Below, piece by piece: positions 52,696 to 61,009 of a stretch of DNA of 64,000 nucleotides (its first letter is position 1; every line of letters begins with the position of its first letter). Source of the DNA: Lusitaniella coriacea LEGE 07157. GTDB taxonomy: Bacteria > Cyanobacteriota > Cyanobacteriia > Cyanobacteriales > Spirulinaceae. The notes beneath the pieces were generated by a model. That model was given only the letters and a program-made list of their open reading frames with translations. It made no database searches and was not told the origin of the DNA. The stretch is taken from the NCBI RefSeq assembly GCF_015207425.1, contig NZ_JADEWZ010000024.1, forward strand, positions 20,081 to 84,080, read 5' to 3'. The position numbers were made by a program, and so were the translations under genes.

Positions 52696-54135
52696 GTGGT
52701 ACAGCAGTTCAGAAAAGCATTATTAAGGCTTCATCAATCGTCGAACAAGGTTTCCTCAGAGTCAAAACTTCACCGTTCGGGTCGTTTGGCGCGAGAAGAA
52801 AGCATTCGGGAACGATCGCGCGCCAAGGAAAAAAACCCTTCATCTCGTACCCTGCGCGATCGCCGTCGCCGTCGTCCCAAACCGCCGATAACGCCAACCC
52901 CACAGCGTTCGGTTCGTCAAAACCTGCCGTCCAGCAGTTCGGTGAGTCGTTTGAGTCGCTTGCGTCAAACCAAACAACAAGCAAGGAAAAATTCGCGCCG
53001 CCGAGAACTGTCTTCCCTTCAGGGAATGCCCTCAACTCCCCAATTACTGCGTAGCACAACTCCTTCGACCGCTTCGGAGACTGTATCCCGCCGATCTTCT
53101 TTCGTCATGCCGACAACCCTACGCTATATCCTGCGGTTGTTGATTTTGGGAATTGGTTTGGGCGCGATCGCGGGAACCTTTCTTGCTGCCCTAGACCCAA
53201 CTCGAAAAATTCTACCCGCCGAAGCCAATCAATCGCAACAGGTTGAAAAAAAGAAAAAAACGGCGAAATCCTCTGCTTTGCCAATGAAAGCAGAAAGCAG
53301 CGAACTCAATGCTAAGGTTCGAGAAATTGTTGCCCAATATCCCCAATTCCAGCCGAGTTTTTTATTCGTGGATCTCGACACGGGAGAGTACGTTAAATTG
53401 GGCGATACAACTGCTGTTGCCGCCGCCAGCACGATTAAAGTGCCGATCTTAATCGCTTTTTTTCAAGATGTGGATGCGGGAAAAATTGCCCTGGACGAAA
53501 TGCTGACGATGCAAGAAGAGTCGATGGCGGGAGAATCCGGGACAATGCAGTACAAAGCAGTGGGAACGAAGTTTTCCGCCCTCGAAACCGCCACCAATAT
53601 GATTACAATTAGCGATAATACCGCCACCAATATGATTATCGATCGCTTGGGCGGTGCAGAAGCTTTGAATCAACGGTTTCAGGAGTGGGGATTGCAATCT
53701 ACAACCATCCAAAACCCCCTACCGGACGTAGAGGGAACGAATACAACAAGTCCTGCTGATTTGGCGAATTTGATGGCGATGGTCAATACGGGTAGTTTAG
53801 TCTCTTTAAGATCGCGCGATCGTCTCTTAGAGATCATGCGCAACGTCGTGACCAACGATCTTCTTCCTCAAGGATTGGAAAACGGCGCAACGATTGCTCA
53901 CAAAACTGGGAATATTGGCGAAATGATTGCCGATGCAGGAATTATCGATACGCCAACCGGAAAACGTTACATTGCAGTCGTGATGGTCGAACGACCGCGC
54001 AACGACAGACAAGGAAGAGAACTGATTCGTTCTCTTTCTCGCACGGTTTATCAGTACTTTACCGCACCGCCAAAACTCCCCAATGTCACCACAACTCCCG
54101 CGACAGCTAGCGATTCGGTTGCTACCGAAAATTAA
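52696..54135 (+). CDS. Class A beta-lactamase-like serine hydrolase, membrane-anchored with long basic N-terminus
   Basis: This 479-residue protein starts with about 140 Arg/Ser/Pro-rich residues, probably cytoplasmic and disordered, followed by a membrane span (about 143-166). The extracytoplasmic domain has STIK (Ser245), SDN (306-308) and KTG (403-405), the three motifs of class A beta-lactamases and related peptidases. Where class A enzymes have the Glu166 loop, this one reads NPLPDVEGTNTTSP, with no clear Glu at the key site, so penicillinase action is doubtful and a DD-peptidase or binding role is possible. I chose GTG at 52696 because AGGAGG ends 6 bp before it. Confidence 0.82.
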   Translation: MVQQFRKALLRLHQSSNKVSSESKLHRSGRLAREESIRERSRAKEKNPSSRTLRDRRRRRPKPPITPTPQRSVRQNLPSSSSVSRLSRLRQTKQQARKNSRRRELSSLQGMPSTPQLLRSTTPSTASETVSRRSSFVMPTTLRYILRLLILGIGLGAIAGTFLAALDPTRKILPAEANQSQQVEKKKKTAKSSALPMKAESSELNAKVREIVAQYPQFQPSFLFVDLDTGEYVKLGDTTAVAAASTIKVPILIAFFQDVDAGKIALDEMLTMQEESMAGESGTMQYKAVGTKFSALETATNMITISDNTATNMIIDRLGGAEALNQRFQEWGLQSTTIQNPLPDVEGTNTTSPADLANLMAMVNTGSLVSLRSRDRLLEIMRNVVTNDLLPQGLENGATIAHKTGNIGEMIADAGIIDTPTGKRYIAVVMVERPRNDRQGRELIRSLSRTVYQYFTAPPKLPNVTTTPATASDSVATEN

Positions 54136-54178
54136 AGGGGATTTTTTTCAGTTCTCCTTGGAACAAAACCCTATTTTG

Positions 54179-54628
54179 TTAGAGTCTTAAGAAGGGGAAG
54201 CGTCCGTTCGTGTTGCGAAAATCTCGTTCGACGGTATTGGGTGAGTTTTCCCAATCTCGATTGACCTTCTCGAATTGCACGGTTAAGCGCTCAAAAAGGC
54301 TGTAATTTCCGTATAAAGGGTATTCTCCACCAACGGATATATGCCAATCCTCAAGAGTTTTCGCGGGAATACCTTCTAAGGATTCGCCACTAGCAATGGT
54401 TTGAGTCAATTCGACTTGCTGCTGTGCTTGCTGCCACGTTGTTTCTTGTTCGATTAACGGCGACCAAGGTCGAATGAACCTTGCCTCTTCTAATGCCTCT
54501 GCAACCCTCATTTCTTCAGTAGGGAAGAGCGAATATTCCCCAAAACCAACTTCTGCGTTAGCGCGATGGGGATTCACTAGGAATAGAGGAGTTAATAATA
54601 CTAAAGATGCTAGAGAGATGAGTTTCAT
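54179..54628 (-). CDS. Secreted hypothetical protein, about 149 residues
   Basis: ATG at 54628 follows the strong ribosome binding site GAGGAGGACGAG. It starts a signal peptide (MKLISLASLVLLTPLF) ending near RANA. The mature part of about 125 residues is acidic and helical (EEMRVAEALEEARF, TTWQQAQQQVELTQTI). No family is recognised. It faces the preceding serine hydrolase across 43 bp. Confidence 0.72.
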   Translation of the reverse strand: MKLISLASLVLLTPLFLVNPHRANAEVGFGEYSLFPTEEMRVAEALEEARFIRPWSPLIEQETTWQQAQQQVELTQTIASGESLEGIPAKTLEDWHISVGGEYPLYGNYSLFERLTVQFEKVNRDWENSPNTVERDFRNTNGRFPFLRL

Positions 54629-54712
54629 CTTCTCGTCCTCCTCGCAATTGTTTGATTCTTTACTTCCATTGTAGGCTTGCGAACTGGATTCCCCCAAAGG
54701 CGTGTTAAGTTT

Positions 54713-54739
54713 TTGTCATAATACAAAATGTGTTATAAT
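54713..54739 (+). promoter_or_regulatory. Predicted sigma-70 promoter
   Basis: TTGTCA (54713-54718) and a perfect TATAAT (54734-54739) are separated by 15 bp, a little short of the usual 16-18. It lies 35 bp upstream of the ATG at 54774. Confidence 0.5.
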
Positions 54740-54773
54740 TATAGAAATCCAATAACCAAGAGATTCTATTGCC

Positions 54774-55082
54774 ATGACACAGCGACTCAAGCGTTGGGAG
54801 TCGCCCCGCCGTCAAGGACGAAATCATAAGGGAAGGGGCGGTGCGGCGCGACAGCGACAACTGAAAAAGCAGCAGCAAATGCTTCGCAAAAAGTTGAAGG
54901 GACAACCCGAATCGAAAAAACAGAATCGCCAAGATAAGGGAGGAAGAGATGTTACAAGCTCTTCCTTCTTTTTATTACGACAACAAAAATGGACAAAACT
55001 TCAGCCTGATTGTGTCGGGTTTCGCTGTTGCTCAACACCAACCTACAGAAACATCCAATTTAGGCGTAACTCTGAATTCTAA
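54774..55082 (+). CDS. Small basic hypothetical protein
   Basis: This 102-residue protein starts with ATG at 54774. The first 60 residues are very basic and helical (MTQRLKRWESPRRQGRNHKG, LKKQQQMLRKKLKG), which suggests nucleic-acid or ribosome binding. The last 35 residues are encoded partly by a dispersed repeat (55014-55052), so the natural end may once have been earlier. The predicted promoter at 54713 supports expression. It ends directly before the next ATG. Confidence 0.55.
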   Translation: MTQRLKRWESPRRQGRNHKGRGGAARQRQLKKQQQMLRKKLKGQPESKKQNRQDKGGRDVTSSSFFLLRQQKWTKLQPDCVGFRCCSTPTYRNIQFRRNSEF

Positions 55083-56378
55083 ATGATTCCTCAATCCAAC
55101 CACTACGGGTTAAAGAATGCTCGCGTCCCAATCGCTGCAATGGAAGAAAGCGAGGATGTCGTACAAACGCGGGATGGGTTGTGTAGTGTGGATATTGAAA
55201 TTGTAGAGGGCGCGATCGCGCGGATTCAATCCACTTCCAATAACCCGACTAATTTTCCCACCCTCGATCTCCAGCAAGGCATTGTTTTACCTTGTTTTGT
55301 GGATCTCCATACCCATTTGGACAAAGCGCATATTTGGGAGCGATCGCGCAATCCCGATTGTACCTTTGAGCGCGCGATCGCGAGTTGCCAAAAAGACGCG
55401 AAAAAATATTGGAACCCAGAAGACCTCTACCGCCGCATGGAGTTTGTTCTAAAATGCAGTTACGCTCACGGAACCCAAGCACTGCGCACTCATCTTGATA
55501 TTTTGGATGCACCTGAAAGCGAGAGTTTAGCGGTGTTTCAACAATTACAAACCGAATGGCGCGATCGGATTACCTTACAAGTCGTTTCTTTAGTCACGTT
55601 GGACTATTTTCAATCGCCTCAAGGGGTTTTATTAGCGGATAAAATCGCTGAAATGGGTGGGATTCTCGGCGGCGTGGCATATCTCAATCCCGAACTAGAC
55701 GCTCAATTAGATGCGGTTTTTTCCCTCGCCAAAGAGCGAAATTTAGATCTAGATTTTCATGTGGATGAAAACGGAAATCCCGACTCCAATTGCCTGGAAA
55801 AAGTTGCCCGCACAGCCCTGCGCCATCAATTTAAGGGTAAAATCCTCTGCGGTCATTGTTGTAGCTTAACCGTTCAGTCTCCCAAACAAATTACCGCAAC
55901 CCTAAACTTAGTCAAAGCAGCAGGAATTGGGATTGTAAGTTTGCCCATGTGCAATCAGTTTCTCCAAGATCGAACCCCAAATCAAACTCCTTTTTGGCGA
56001 GGGATCCCCCCCATACACGAGATAAAACAAAAGGGAATTCCCATTACTTTTGCCAATGATAATTGTCGCGATCCTTTCTTTGGCTTCGGGGATGGAGACG
56101 TTCTAGAAGTGTTTAACCAAGCGGTGAGAATTGCTCACCTCGATTGTCCCTATGGGGATTGGATCGATTCGGTGACGCGAACGCCAGCCAATTTAATGGG
56201 GCTTCCAAACATCGGACGTATTGGCGTTGGATTGCCAGCAAATTTGATTTTATTTAAGGCACGGTATTTTAGCGAATTATTAGCTCGTTCTCAGCGCGAT
56301 CGCGCGGTTTTGCGCAACGGAAAACCTATCGATACAACACTCCCTCCCTACGCGGAATTGGACGATTTGATGGCGTAA
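55083..56378 (+). CDS. Cytosine deaminase-like amidohydrolase
   Basis: This 431-residue enzyme belongs to the amidohydrolase superfamily. Metal-binding residues lie in VDLHTHLDKAHIWE, DLDFHVDENG, KILCGHCCSL and FANDNCRDPFFGFGDGD. The pattern, including the HTHLDKA block, matches the cytosine deaminase (CodA) branch, which turns cytosine to uracil, although relatives act on other heterocycles. C-terminal strands (VGLPANLILFKAR) complete the composite domain. ATG at 55083 begins at once after the preceding gene. Confidence 0.88.
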   Translation: MIPQSNHYGLKNARVPIAAMEESEDVVQTRDGLCSVDIEIVEGAIARIQSTSNNPTNFPTLDLQQGIVLPCFVDLHTHLDKAHIWERSRNPDCTFERAIASCQKDAKKYWNPEDLYRRMEFVLKCSYAHGTQALRTHLDILDAPESESLAVFQQLQTEWRDRITLQVVSLVTLDYFQSPQGVLLADKIAEMGGILGGVAYLNPELDAQLDAVFSLAKERNLDLDFHVDENGNPDSNCLEKVARTALRHQFKGKILCGHCCSLTVQSPKQITATLNLVKAAGIGIVSLPMCNQFLQDRTPNQTPFWRGIPPIHEIKQKGIPITFANDNCRDPFFGFGDGDVLEVFNQAVRIAHLDCPYGDWIDSVTRTPANLMGLPNIGRIGVGLPANLILFKARYFSELLARSQRDRAVLRNGKPIDTTLPPYAELDDLMA

Positions 56379-56583
56379 TTAATTGTAGAATTTGGCAAAA
56401 TAGAGTCAAGTTCAATGCGCCTTCTTTCCCATTTAAGCTAAAACACATTCAGGTTGGGTATTGGGCGCTCTGTAGCAAAGCCGTCAATCTCTCACCGCGT
56501 CACCGCGTCACCCCTTCCCCGTGTCAGCCTCAGTCACAATTTAAATGCATAGCAGCTTATCAACCAGCGCCCCCTACTGAATT

Positions 56584-57471
56584 ATGACGACTCGCCCACC
56601 CCAAACTGTACTCCCCCCACCCTTCCCCGACCACACGCAACTGCCGGAGGAAAACGGAGAATTTGTGAAAAATTTTCAAGAACATCCCCAAAGCATCCTA
56701 CTCACCGATTCCATTGGTTCGGTTTTGCAACGCCTGCATCCCGACGGACAGTACGCCATCGGGCAAGACTGCGGGATCTATTGGCGGGAAACAAATCCCC
56801 CAGAACGCGGCGCAGAAGCCCCAGACTGGTTTTACGTGCCGAGGGTTCCGCCCAAAGTCAAAGGTAAAATTCGCCGTTCCTACGTGCTGTGGCGAGAGTT
56901 TATTTCCCCATCTATTGCTTTGGAATTTGCTTCGGGAGATGGTTCTGAAGAACGGGATAAGACTCCCCTTTCCTGGGAAGAAAGCGAGAGAATCAAACCG
57001 GGGAAGTTCTGGGTTTACGAACAGATTATGCGGATGCCCTACTATGGCATTTATGAAATTAACCGCGAACGGCTGGAAGTGTATCGGCTCATGGACGGTT
57101 TTTATCGACTCTTGGAGGCTAACGAACGGGGACATTATCCCATCGAAGTGATGGGGGTAGAGTTGGGTTTGTGGGAAGGTAGCTACCAAAATCAAACCCA
57201 GCGTTGGGTGCGCTGGTGGGATAGCGAGGGCAATCTTTTGTTGACAGGAAGCGAACGGGCTGAAACCGAACGCGAACGAGCTGAAATCGAACGAGAACGG
57301 GCTGAAACCGAACGCGATCGCGCGCAACAAGCCGAAATGGAAAGAGATGCAGAAGCTAAAGCACGGCGAGAAGCCGTTCCCAAGTTATTGGGGATGGGAT
57401 TGACCCCAGAACAAGTTGCTGAGGTGTTGAGTTTGGCGACGGAGGAAGTGAGGCGATTAATGGCTGAGTAG
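56584..57471 (+). CDS. Uma2 (DUF820) family putative nuclease, long form
   Basis: This 295-residue protein belongs to the Uma2 PD-(D/E)XK-like family. Asp in APDWFYVP, Glu in ALEFASGDGSEERD and the strand LWREFISPSIAL match the family, although the surrounding order is looser than in the gene at 15584. The C-terminal 75 residues repeat ERAETERERAEIERERAE, a charged coiled coil, then end with a short helix hairpin (GLTPEQVAEVLSLATEEVRRL). Its cellular role is unknown. The start is ATG at 56584; upstream is low-complexity repeat DNA. Confidence 0.82.
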   Translation: MTTRPPQTVLPPPFPDHTQLPEENGEFVKNFQEHPQSILLTDSIGSVLQRLHPDGQYAIGQDCGIYWRETNPPERGAEAPDWFYVPRVPPKVKGKIRRSYVLWREFISPSIALEFASGDGSEERDKTPLSWEESERIKPGKFWVYEQIMRMPYYGIYEINRERLEVYRLMDGFYRLLEANERGHYPIEVMGVELGLWEGSYQNQTQRWVRWWDSEGNLLLTGSERAETERERAEIERERAETERDRAQQAEMERDAEAKARREAVPKLLGMGLTPEQVAEVLSLATEEVRRLMAE

Positions 57472-57556
57472 GGAAAGTTCAACAGGGCGCGCGATCGCGC
57501 CTTGCTAATACCAAGAACCTCTATCATGATGGAGATTTCTCCCAAGGAAAAACATC

Positions 57557-58018
57557 GTGCAGCACCCCAAAAATCCCTCCCAACTTCCAGTTATCGGTTG
57601 GCGAGAATACCTCCAACTGCCCGAACTAGGAATTTCGGAAATTAAAGCCAAAATTGACACCGGAGCGCGTTCCTCCGCCTTACACGCATTTGATATCGAA
57701 TATTTTGAGCGGGATGGAACCCCGATGGTCAGCTTCAAAGTCCATCCTCGCCAACGGGACAACCACCCCACCATTCAAACCGAAGCCAAATTGCTAGACA
57801 AACGAGAAGTTCGCAGTTCTAGCGGTCAAGCGCAATTGCGACCCGTCATCCAAACCTCAGTCCAATTGGGAGACGAGCAGTGGAGCATTGAGCTAACCCT
57901 CACCAATCGAGACGACATGGGTTTTCGGATGCTTTTGGGACGAGAAGCCGTGCGCCGCCGTTTTTTAGTGGATGCCGGGAATTCCTATCTTCAAAGTTCC
58001 CCTCTCTCCCCCCAATAA
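57557..58018 (+). CDS. Retropepsin-like / RimB-type aspartic protease family protein (PF05618)
   Basis: This 153-residue protein has the active-site sequence KAKIDTGARSSALHA, with Asp-Thr-Gly as in retroviral aspartic proteases, and a late strand RMLLGREAVRRRFLVD. Members of this family are annotated as ATP-dependent zinc proteases, a label from an early report, and some act with RimK-type ligases. No ligase gene adjoins here. Translation starts with GTG at 57557. Confidence 0.85.
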   Translation: MQHPKNPSQLPVIGWREYLQLPELGISEIKAKIDTGARSSALHAFDIEYFERDGTPMVSFKVHPRQRDNHPTIQTEAKLLDKREVRSSSGQAQLRPVIQTSVQLGDEQWSIELTLTNRDDMGFRMLLGREAVRRRFLVDAGNSYLQSSPLSPQ

Positions 58019-58164
58019 AACCAGGAAAAATCAACGCCAACAAAACGTTACAGTTCCCCGCCAAATCCGAGTAAACCTCAGCGAATGAAGCTAAAATATT
58101 CTTTCTAACGGTCACAAAAATTCTAGGCGCGATCGCGCGCGCTCAATTCCCTACCAGACTCGCC

Positions 58165-59337
58165 ATGCTAAATCCCAACTTGGATGACATCCAACTCAAC
58201 AAAGAAGAATACGAACGCTACTCGCGACACATCATCTTGCCAGAAGTCGGACTAGAAGGACAAAAACGCCTCAAAACCGCTAGCGTTCTCTGCATCGGGA
58301 CTGGCGGACTGGGTTCCCCCCTCCTTCTCTATCTCGCCGCCACCGGAATCGGACGCATTGGCATCGTCGATTTCGATATCGTTGATAGTTCCAACCTACA
58401 ACGACAAATTATCCACGGAACCTCTTGGGTTGGGAAACCCAAAATCGAATCCGCCAAAAACCGCATTCTCGAAATTAACCCCGCCTGTCGCGTCGATTTA
58501 TACCAAACTCGCATCAGTTCCGAAAATGCGATGCAAATAATGGAACCCTACGACGTGATTATCGACGGAACCGACAACTTCCCCACCCGCTACCTAACCA
58601 ACGACGCTTGCGTTCTTTTGGGAAAACCCAACGTTTATGGCTCAATCTTCCGCTTTGAAGGACAAGCCACCGTTTTCAACTACGAAGACGGGCCCAACTA
58701 CCGCGACCTCTACCCCGAACCCCCCCCGCCGGGAATGGTTCCCTCCTGCGCCGAAGGCGGCGTACTCGGCGTTCTCTGCGGCATCATCGGCACAATCCAA
58801 GCCACCGAAGCCATTAAAATCATTTTGGGTCAGGGAAATACCCTAAGCGGGCGCTTGCTCCTGTACAATGCCCTTGATATGAAATTCCGGGAATTGAAAC
58901 TGCGACCCAATCCCGAACGTCCAGTCATTGAAAAACTAATTGACTACGAACAATTCTGTGGAATTCCCCAAGCCAAAGCAGCAGAGGAACAACAACGAAT
59001 GGCAATGTCAGAAATGAACGTCCGGGAATTGAAACAACTTCTCGACAGCAACACCAATGACTTTGTATTAATTGACGTGCGCAACCCCAACGAATACGAA
59101 ATTGCCAAAATTCCTGGCTCAGTTCTCGTTCCCCTTCCAGAAATCGAGCAAGGTCCGGGGGTTGAAAAAGTCAAAGAACTGCTCAACGGTCATCGCTTAA
59201 TTGCTCACTGTAAAATGGGAGGGCGTTCGGCAAAGGCACTCGGCATCCTGAAAGAAAATGGGATTGACGGAACCAATGTTGTTGGCGGTATTACAGCCTG
59301 GAGTAGGGAAGTCGATTCGAGCGTGCCAGAGTATTAA
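58165..59337 (+). CDS. moeB: MoeB-type E1-like adenylyltransferase with rhodanese domain
   Basis: This 390-residue protein activates a small sulfur-carrier protein by adenylation, most likely MoaD or ThiS. The ATP loop is VLCIGTGGLGSPLLLYLAA and the adenylation block is VDFDIVDSSNLQRQI. The N-terminal RYSRHIILPEVGLEGQ is diagnostic. A C-terminal rhodanese domain (about 280-390) has its active-site Cys in LIAHCKMGGRS. The Zn-binding CxxC pairs of E. coli MoeB are absent, as PSCAEGGVLGVLCG has only single cysteines. ATG at 58165 is the start. Confidence 0.9.
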   Translation: MLNPNLDDIQLNKEEYERYSRHIILPEVGLEGQKRLKTASVLCIGTGGLGSPLLLYLAATGIGRIGIVDFDIVDSSNLQRQIIHGTSWVGKPKIESAKNRILEINPACRVDLYQTRISSENAMQIMEPYDVIIDGTDNFPTRYLTNDACVLLGKPNVYGSIFRFEGQATVFNYEDGPNYRDLYPEPPPPGMVPSCAEGGVLGVLCGIIGTIQATEAIKIILGQGNTLSGRLLLYNALDMKFRELKLRPNPERPVIEKLIDYEQFCGIPQAKAAEEQQRMAMSEMNVRELKQLLDSNTNDFVLIDVRNPNEYEIAKIPGSVLVPLPEIEQGPGVEKVKELLNGHRLIAHCKMGGRSAKALGILKENGIDGTNVVGGITAWSREVDSSVPEY

Positions 59338-59346
59338 AATCCACTA

Positions 59347-59378
59347 GGGGAAGGAAGCTGAAAATAGTGACCTTCCCC
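59347..59378 (+). terminator. Hairpin after moeB
   Basis: GGGGAAGG (59347-59354) pairs perfectly with CCTTCCCC (59371-59378) over a 16-nt loop. There is no T run, so it may be a weak terminator or an mRNA end stabiliser. Such stems are common in cyanobacteria. Confidence 0.4.
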
Positions 59379-59449
59379 AAACAGATTCAAAGATGTCTTT
59401 GCGTCTTTGCATCCGTCAGTGCCAAAATCTCAAAAGTCTCCCCCTAATC

Positions 59450-60163
59450 ATGCACCATCCCGCACAAAATTCTTTGATTCGGATGCTTCGCCTGGGTACG
59501 GTCGTCCTTGTCCCCGCCGGACTTGCACTTCTGTCCCTTCCCCATCCCGCAAAAGCAGCTTGGAATCCTTTTGAAATTTGTTCCCTCGAACTGATTGAGG
59601 AAAACATTAATGCCGCAGAAGCCGCACTCGCCTGTGCGGAAGCTTTAGAACCCACAGACTTATCCTTATGCGTTCTCAAAATTAACGGCTTAACCCCTAT
59701 TGATTCTAAGTCTGCACTTAGAGCCTGTTTTCGAGATAGACGACCCCTCGAACTCGCAGAGTGCGTAGTAGACATTACCCAGGAAATAGAAGAACAGCAA
59801 CTCTCCAGCCGGTACGATGCAGAACCCATTGAGGTCAATCTTGGAGAGAGCGTGAGTCCCGAACTCGTTGAGGGAGAGTCAGGGGATATCAGGCTTAACG
59901 TACAACCGGGGATGACGTTTCCGTGGCGTTCGGGAGAGGTGATTGAACTGCAACCCGGAACCTTGAAACTCGAAACCAACACCGTTGAGACTCACTCCCA
60001 AAAGACCCTCGATCACTGTCGTCGCAGTTTACTTCCCAAACGCTTTTCTGAGTGCGTCATTGGGTTGCGCCGTTCGGCAAAATTGCCTACAGACCGTGCC
60101 TTGAACACTTGCATCGAAGCAGAAGACTTCCCGCGCAATTTATTTCCCTTTGTAGCTAATTAG
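59450..60163 (+). CDS. Secreted cysteine-containing hypothetical protein
   Basis: This is a protein of about 237 residues. ATG at 59450 (MHHPAQNSLIRML) leads a signal peptide that ends near PAKA. The mature part has regularly spaced cysteines (EICSLELIE, ALACAEALE, SLCVLKING, LRACFRD, ECVVDI and later DHCRRS, ECVIGLR, NTCIEAED), giving two similar halves that look like a duplicated cysteine module. Between them an insert reads SVSPELVEG, encoded by a REP-like repeat at 59848-59874. Its function is unknown. Confidence 0.7.
   Translation: MHHPAQNSLIRMLRLGTVVLVPAGLALLSLPHPAKAAWNPFEICSLELIEENINAAEAALACAEALEPTDLSLCVLKINGLTPIDSKSALRACFRDRRPLELAECVVDITQEIEEQQLSSRYDAEPIEVNLGESVSPELVEGESGDIRLNVQPGMTFPWRSGEVIELQPGTLKLETNTVETHSQKTLDHCRRSLLPKRFSECVIGLRRSAKLPTDRALNTCIEAEDFPRNLFPFVAN
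59848..59874. repeat. REP-like repeat inserted in frame in a gene
   Basis: This 27 bp segment resembles the repeat unit GAGCGTGTCGAAG seen at 52515-52527 and is read here as SVSPELVEG. It lies in the linker between the two cysteine modules and keeps the frame open. Confidence 0.5.
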
Positions 60164-60480
60164 CGCACTACAATGAAGCGATTTGTGCAACCCTATTTAT
60201 AATAGCAGTAGGGCGATTGGTTTTCTATTGCGAGAGTAAATAAGTTGTAGCATTCTTCTGTTTCCTCTCCTCATTCGACTTAGAAATCCTAATATCGTAA
60301 TTCTCGCTCTGGTGGGGTAAGCGCCGATAACCCACGTCCTATTAGGTTGCTAGCGTCCGGTATAAACGCCTGAGGAAACTCTAGGCGACGCGGACTTAGG
60401 AACGCGAACCAAGATAGGGGAAAAAATTAATACCTCGTGAGTCTGAGAAATCCTACTAAATGCAAGCAATGGAATAGAAA
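60164..60480. repeat. Intergenic region with relic of the tnpB element end
   Basis: No gene lies in these 317 bp. Positions 60352-60378 match the inverse of 44923-44949, the presumed left end of the tnpB element, at 24 of 27 bases. A hairpin unit GGTGGGGTAAGC-GCCG-ATAACCCAC lies at 60321-60345. It looks like a leftover IS end or a non-autonomous derivative. Confidence 0.6.
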
Positions 60481-60996
60481 ATGACCTTATCTGTTCTCCC
60501 GCTATCGATTATTGTACTTCAGGTTTTATTCCTGCTCGTTGGGATTGCGATTGAAGCAGTAGTTCTCTATTTTAAGCTGCCGCTCACTCAAAGGCAAAGT
60601 GTTGAATGCTCGACGGTAGTCAACCTCGTTTCTAGTATTTTTGTTTGGCTGATTTTCTTGATTTTACAAGGAATTATCCCAGAGATGATACGCTTGGAAG
60701 TCATTAGTTATATCCTTTTTAATAAATTCTATAAACTGTTATTTTTAATCGAAGTTGACTCTATTTTAATGATTGTCGGCATTATTAGTTTCTGCGTAAT
60801 TTGCTTTATTGAATTTATTGTTATTGTTTCAATGCAAAATCTATTCTCAGAAGAAGCTGAATCGCGCTCCTTAATGCAAACACTACAAGTTTCTGCCGTT
60901 CGTAACGATCCGGGTAAAGCAGTGGCGATTGTAACGGCAAATGTATTGAGCCAAGGCTTTTTATTCTTATTACTCTCAATCTTGCGTTTCGTTTAG
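60481..60996 (+). CDS. fraC: Filament integrity protein FraC
   Basis: This 171-residue membrane protein has four predicted spans (LSIIVLQVLFLLVGIAIEAV, LVSSIFVWLIFLILQGII, ILMIVGIISFCVICFIEFIV and a C-terminal span VLSQGFLFLLLSILRF). In heterocyst-forming Anabaena, FraC acts at the septum, where septal junctions join cells. The call rests on the pattern VAIAIEA-type start followed by the typical FraD partner. Translation begins with ATG at 60481, and the next gene follows after 13 bp. Confidence 0.8.
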   Translation: MTLSVLPLSIIVLQVLFLLVGIAIEAVVLYFKLPLTQRQSVECSTVVNLVSSIFVWLIFLILQGIIPEMIRLEVISYILFNKFYKLLFLIEVDSILMIVGIISFCVICFIEFIVIVSMQNLFSEEAESRSLMQTLQVSAVRNDPGKAVAIVTANVLSQGFLFLLLSILRFV

Positions 60997-61009
60997 GAGA
61001 CGAAGCATC

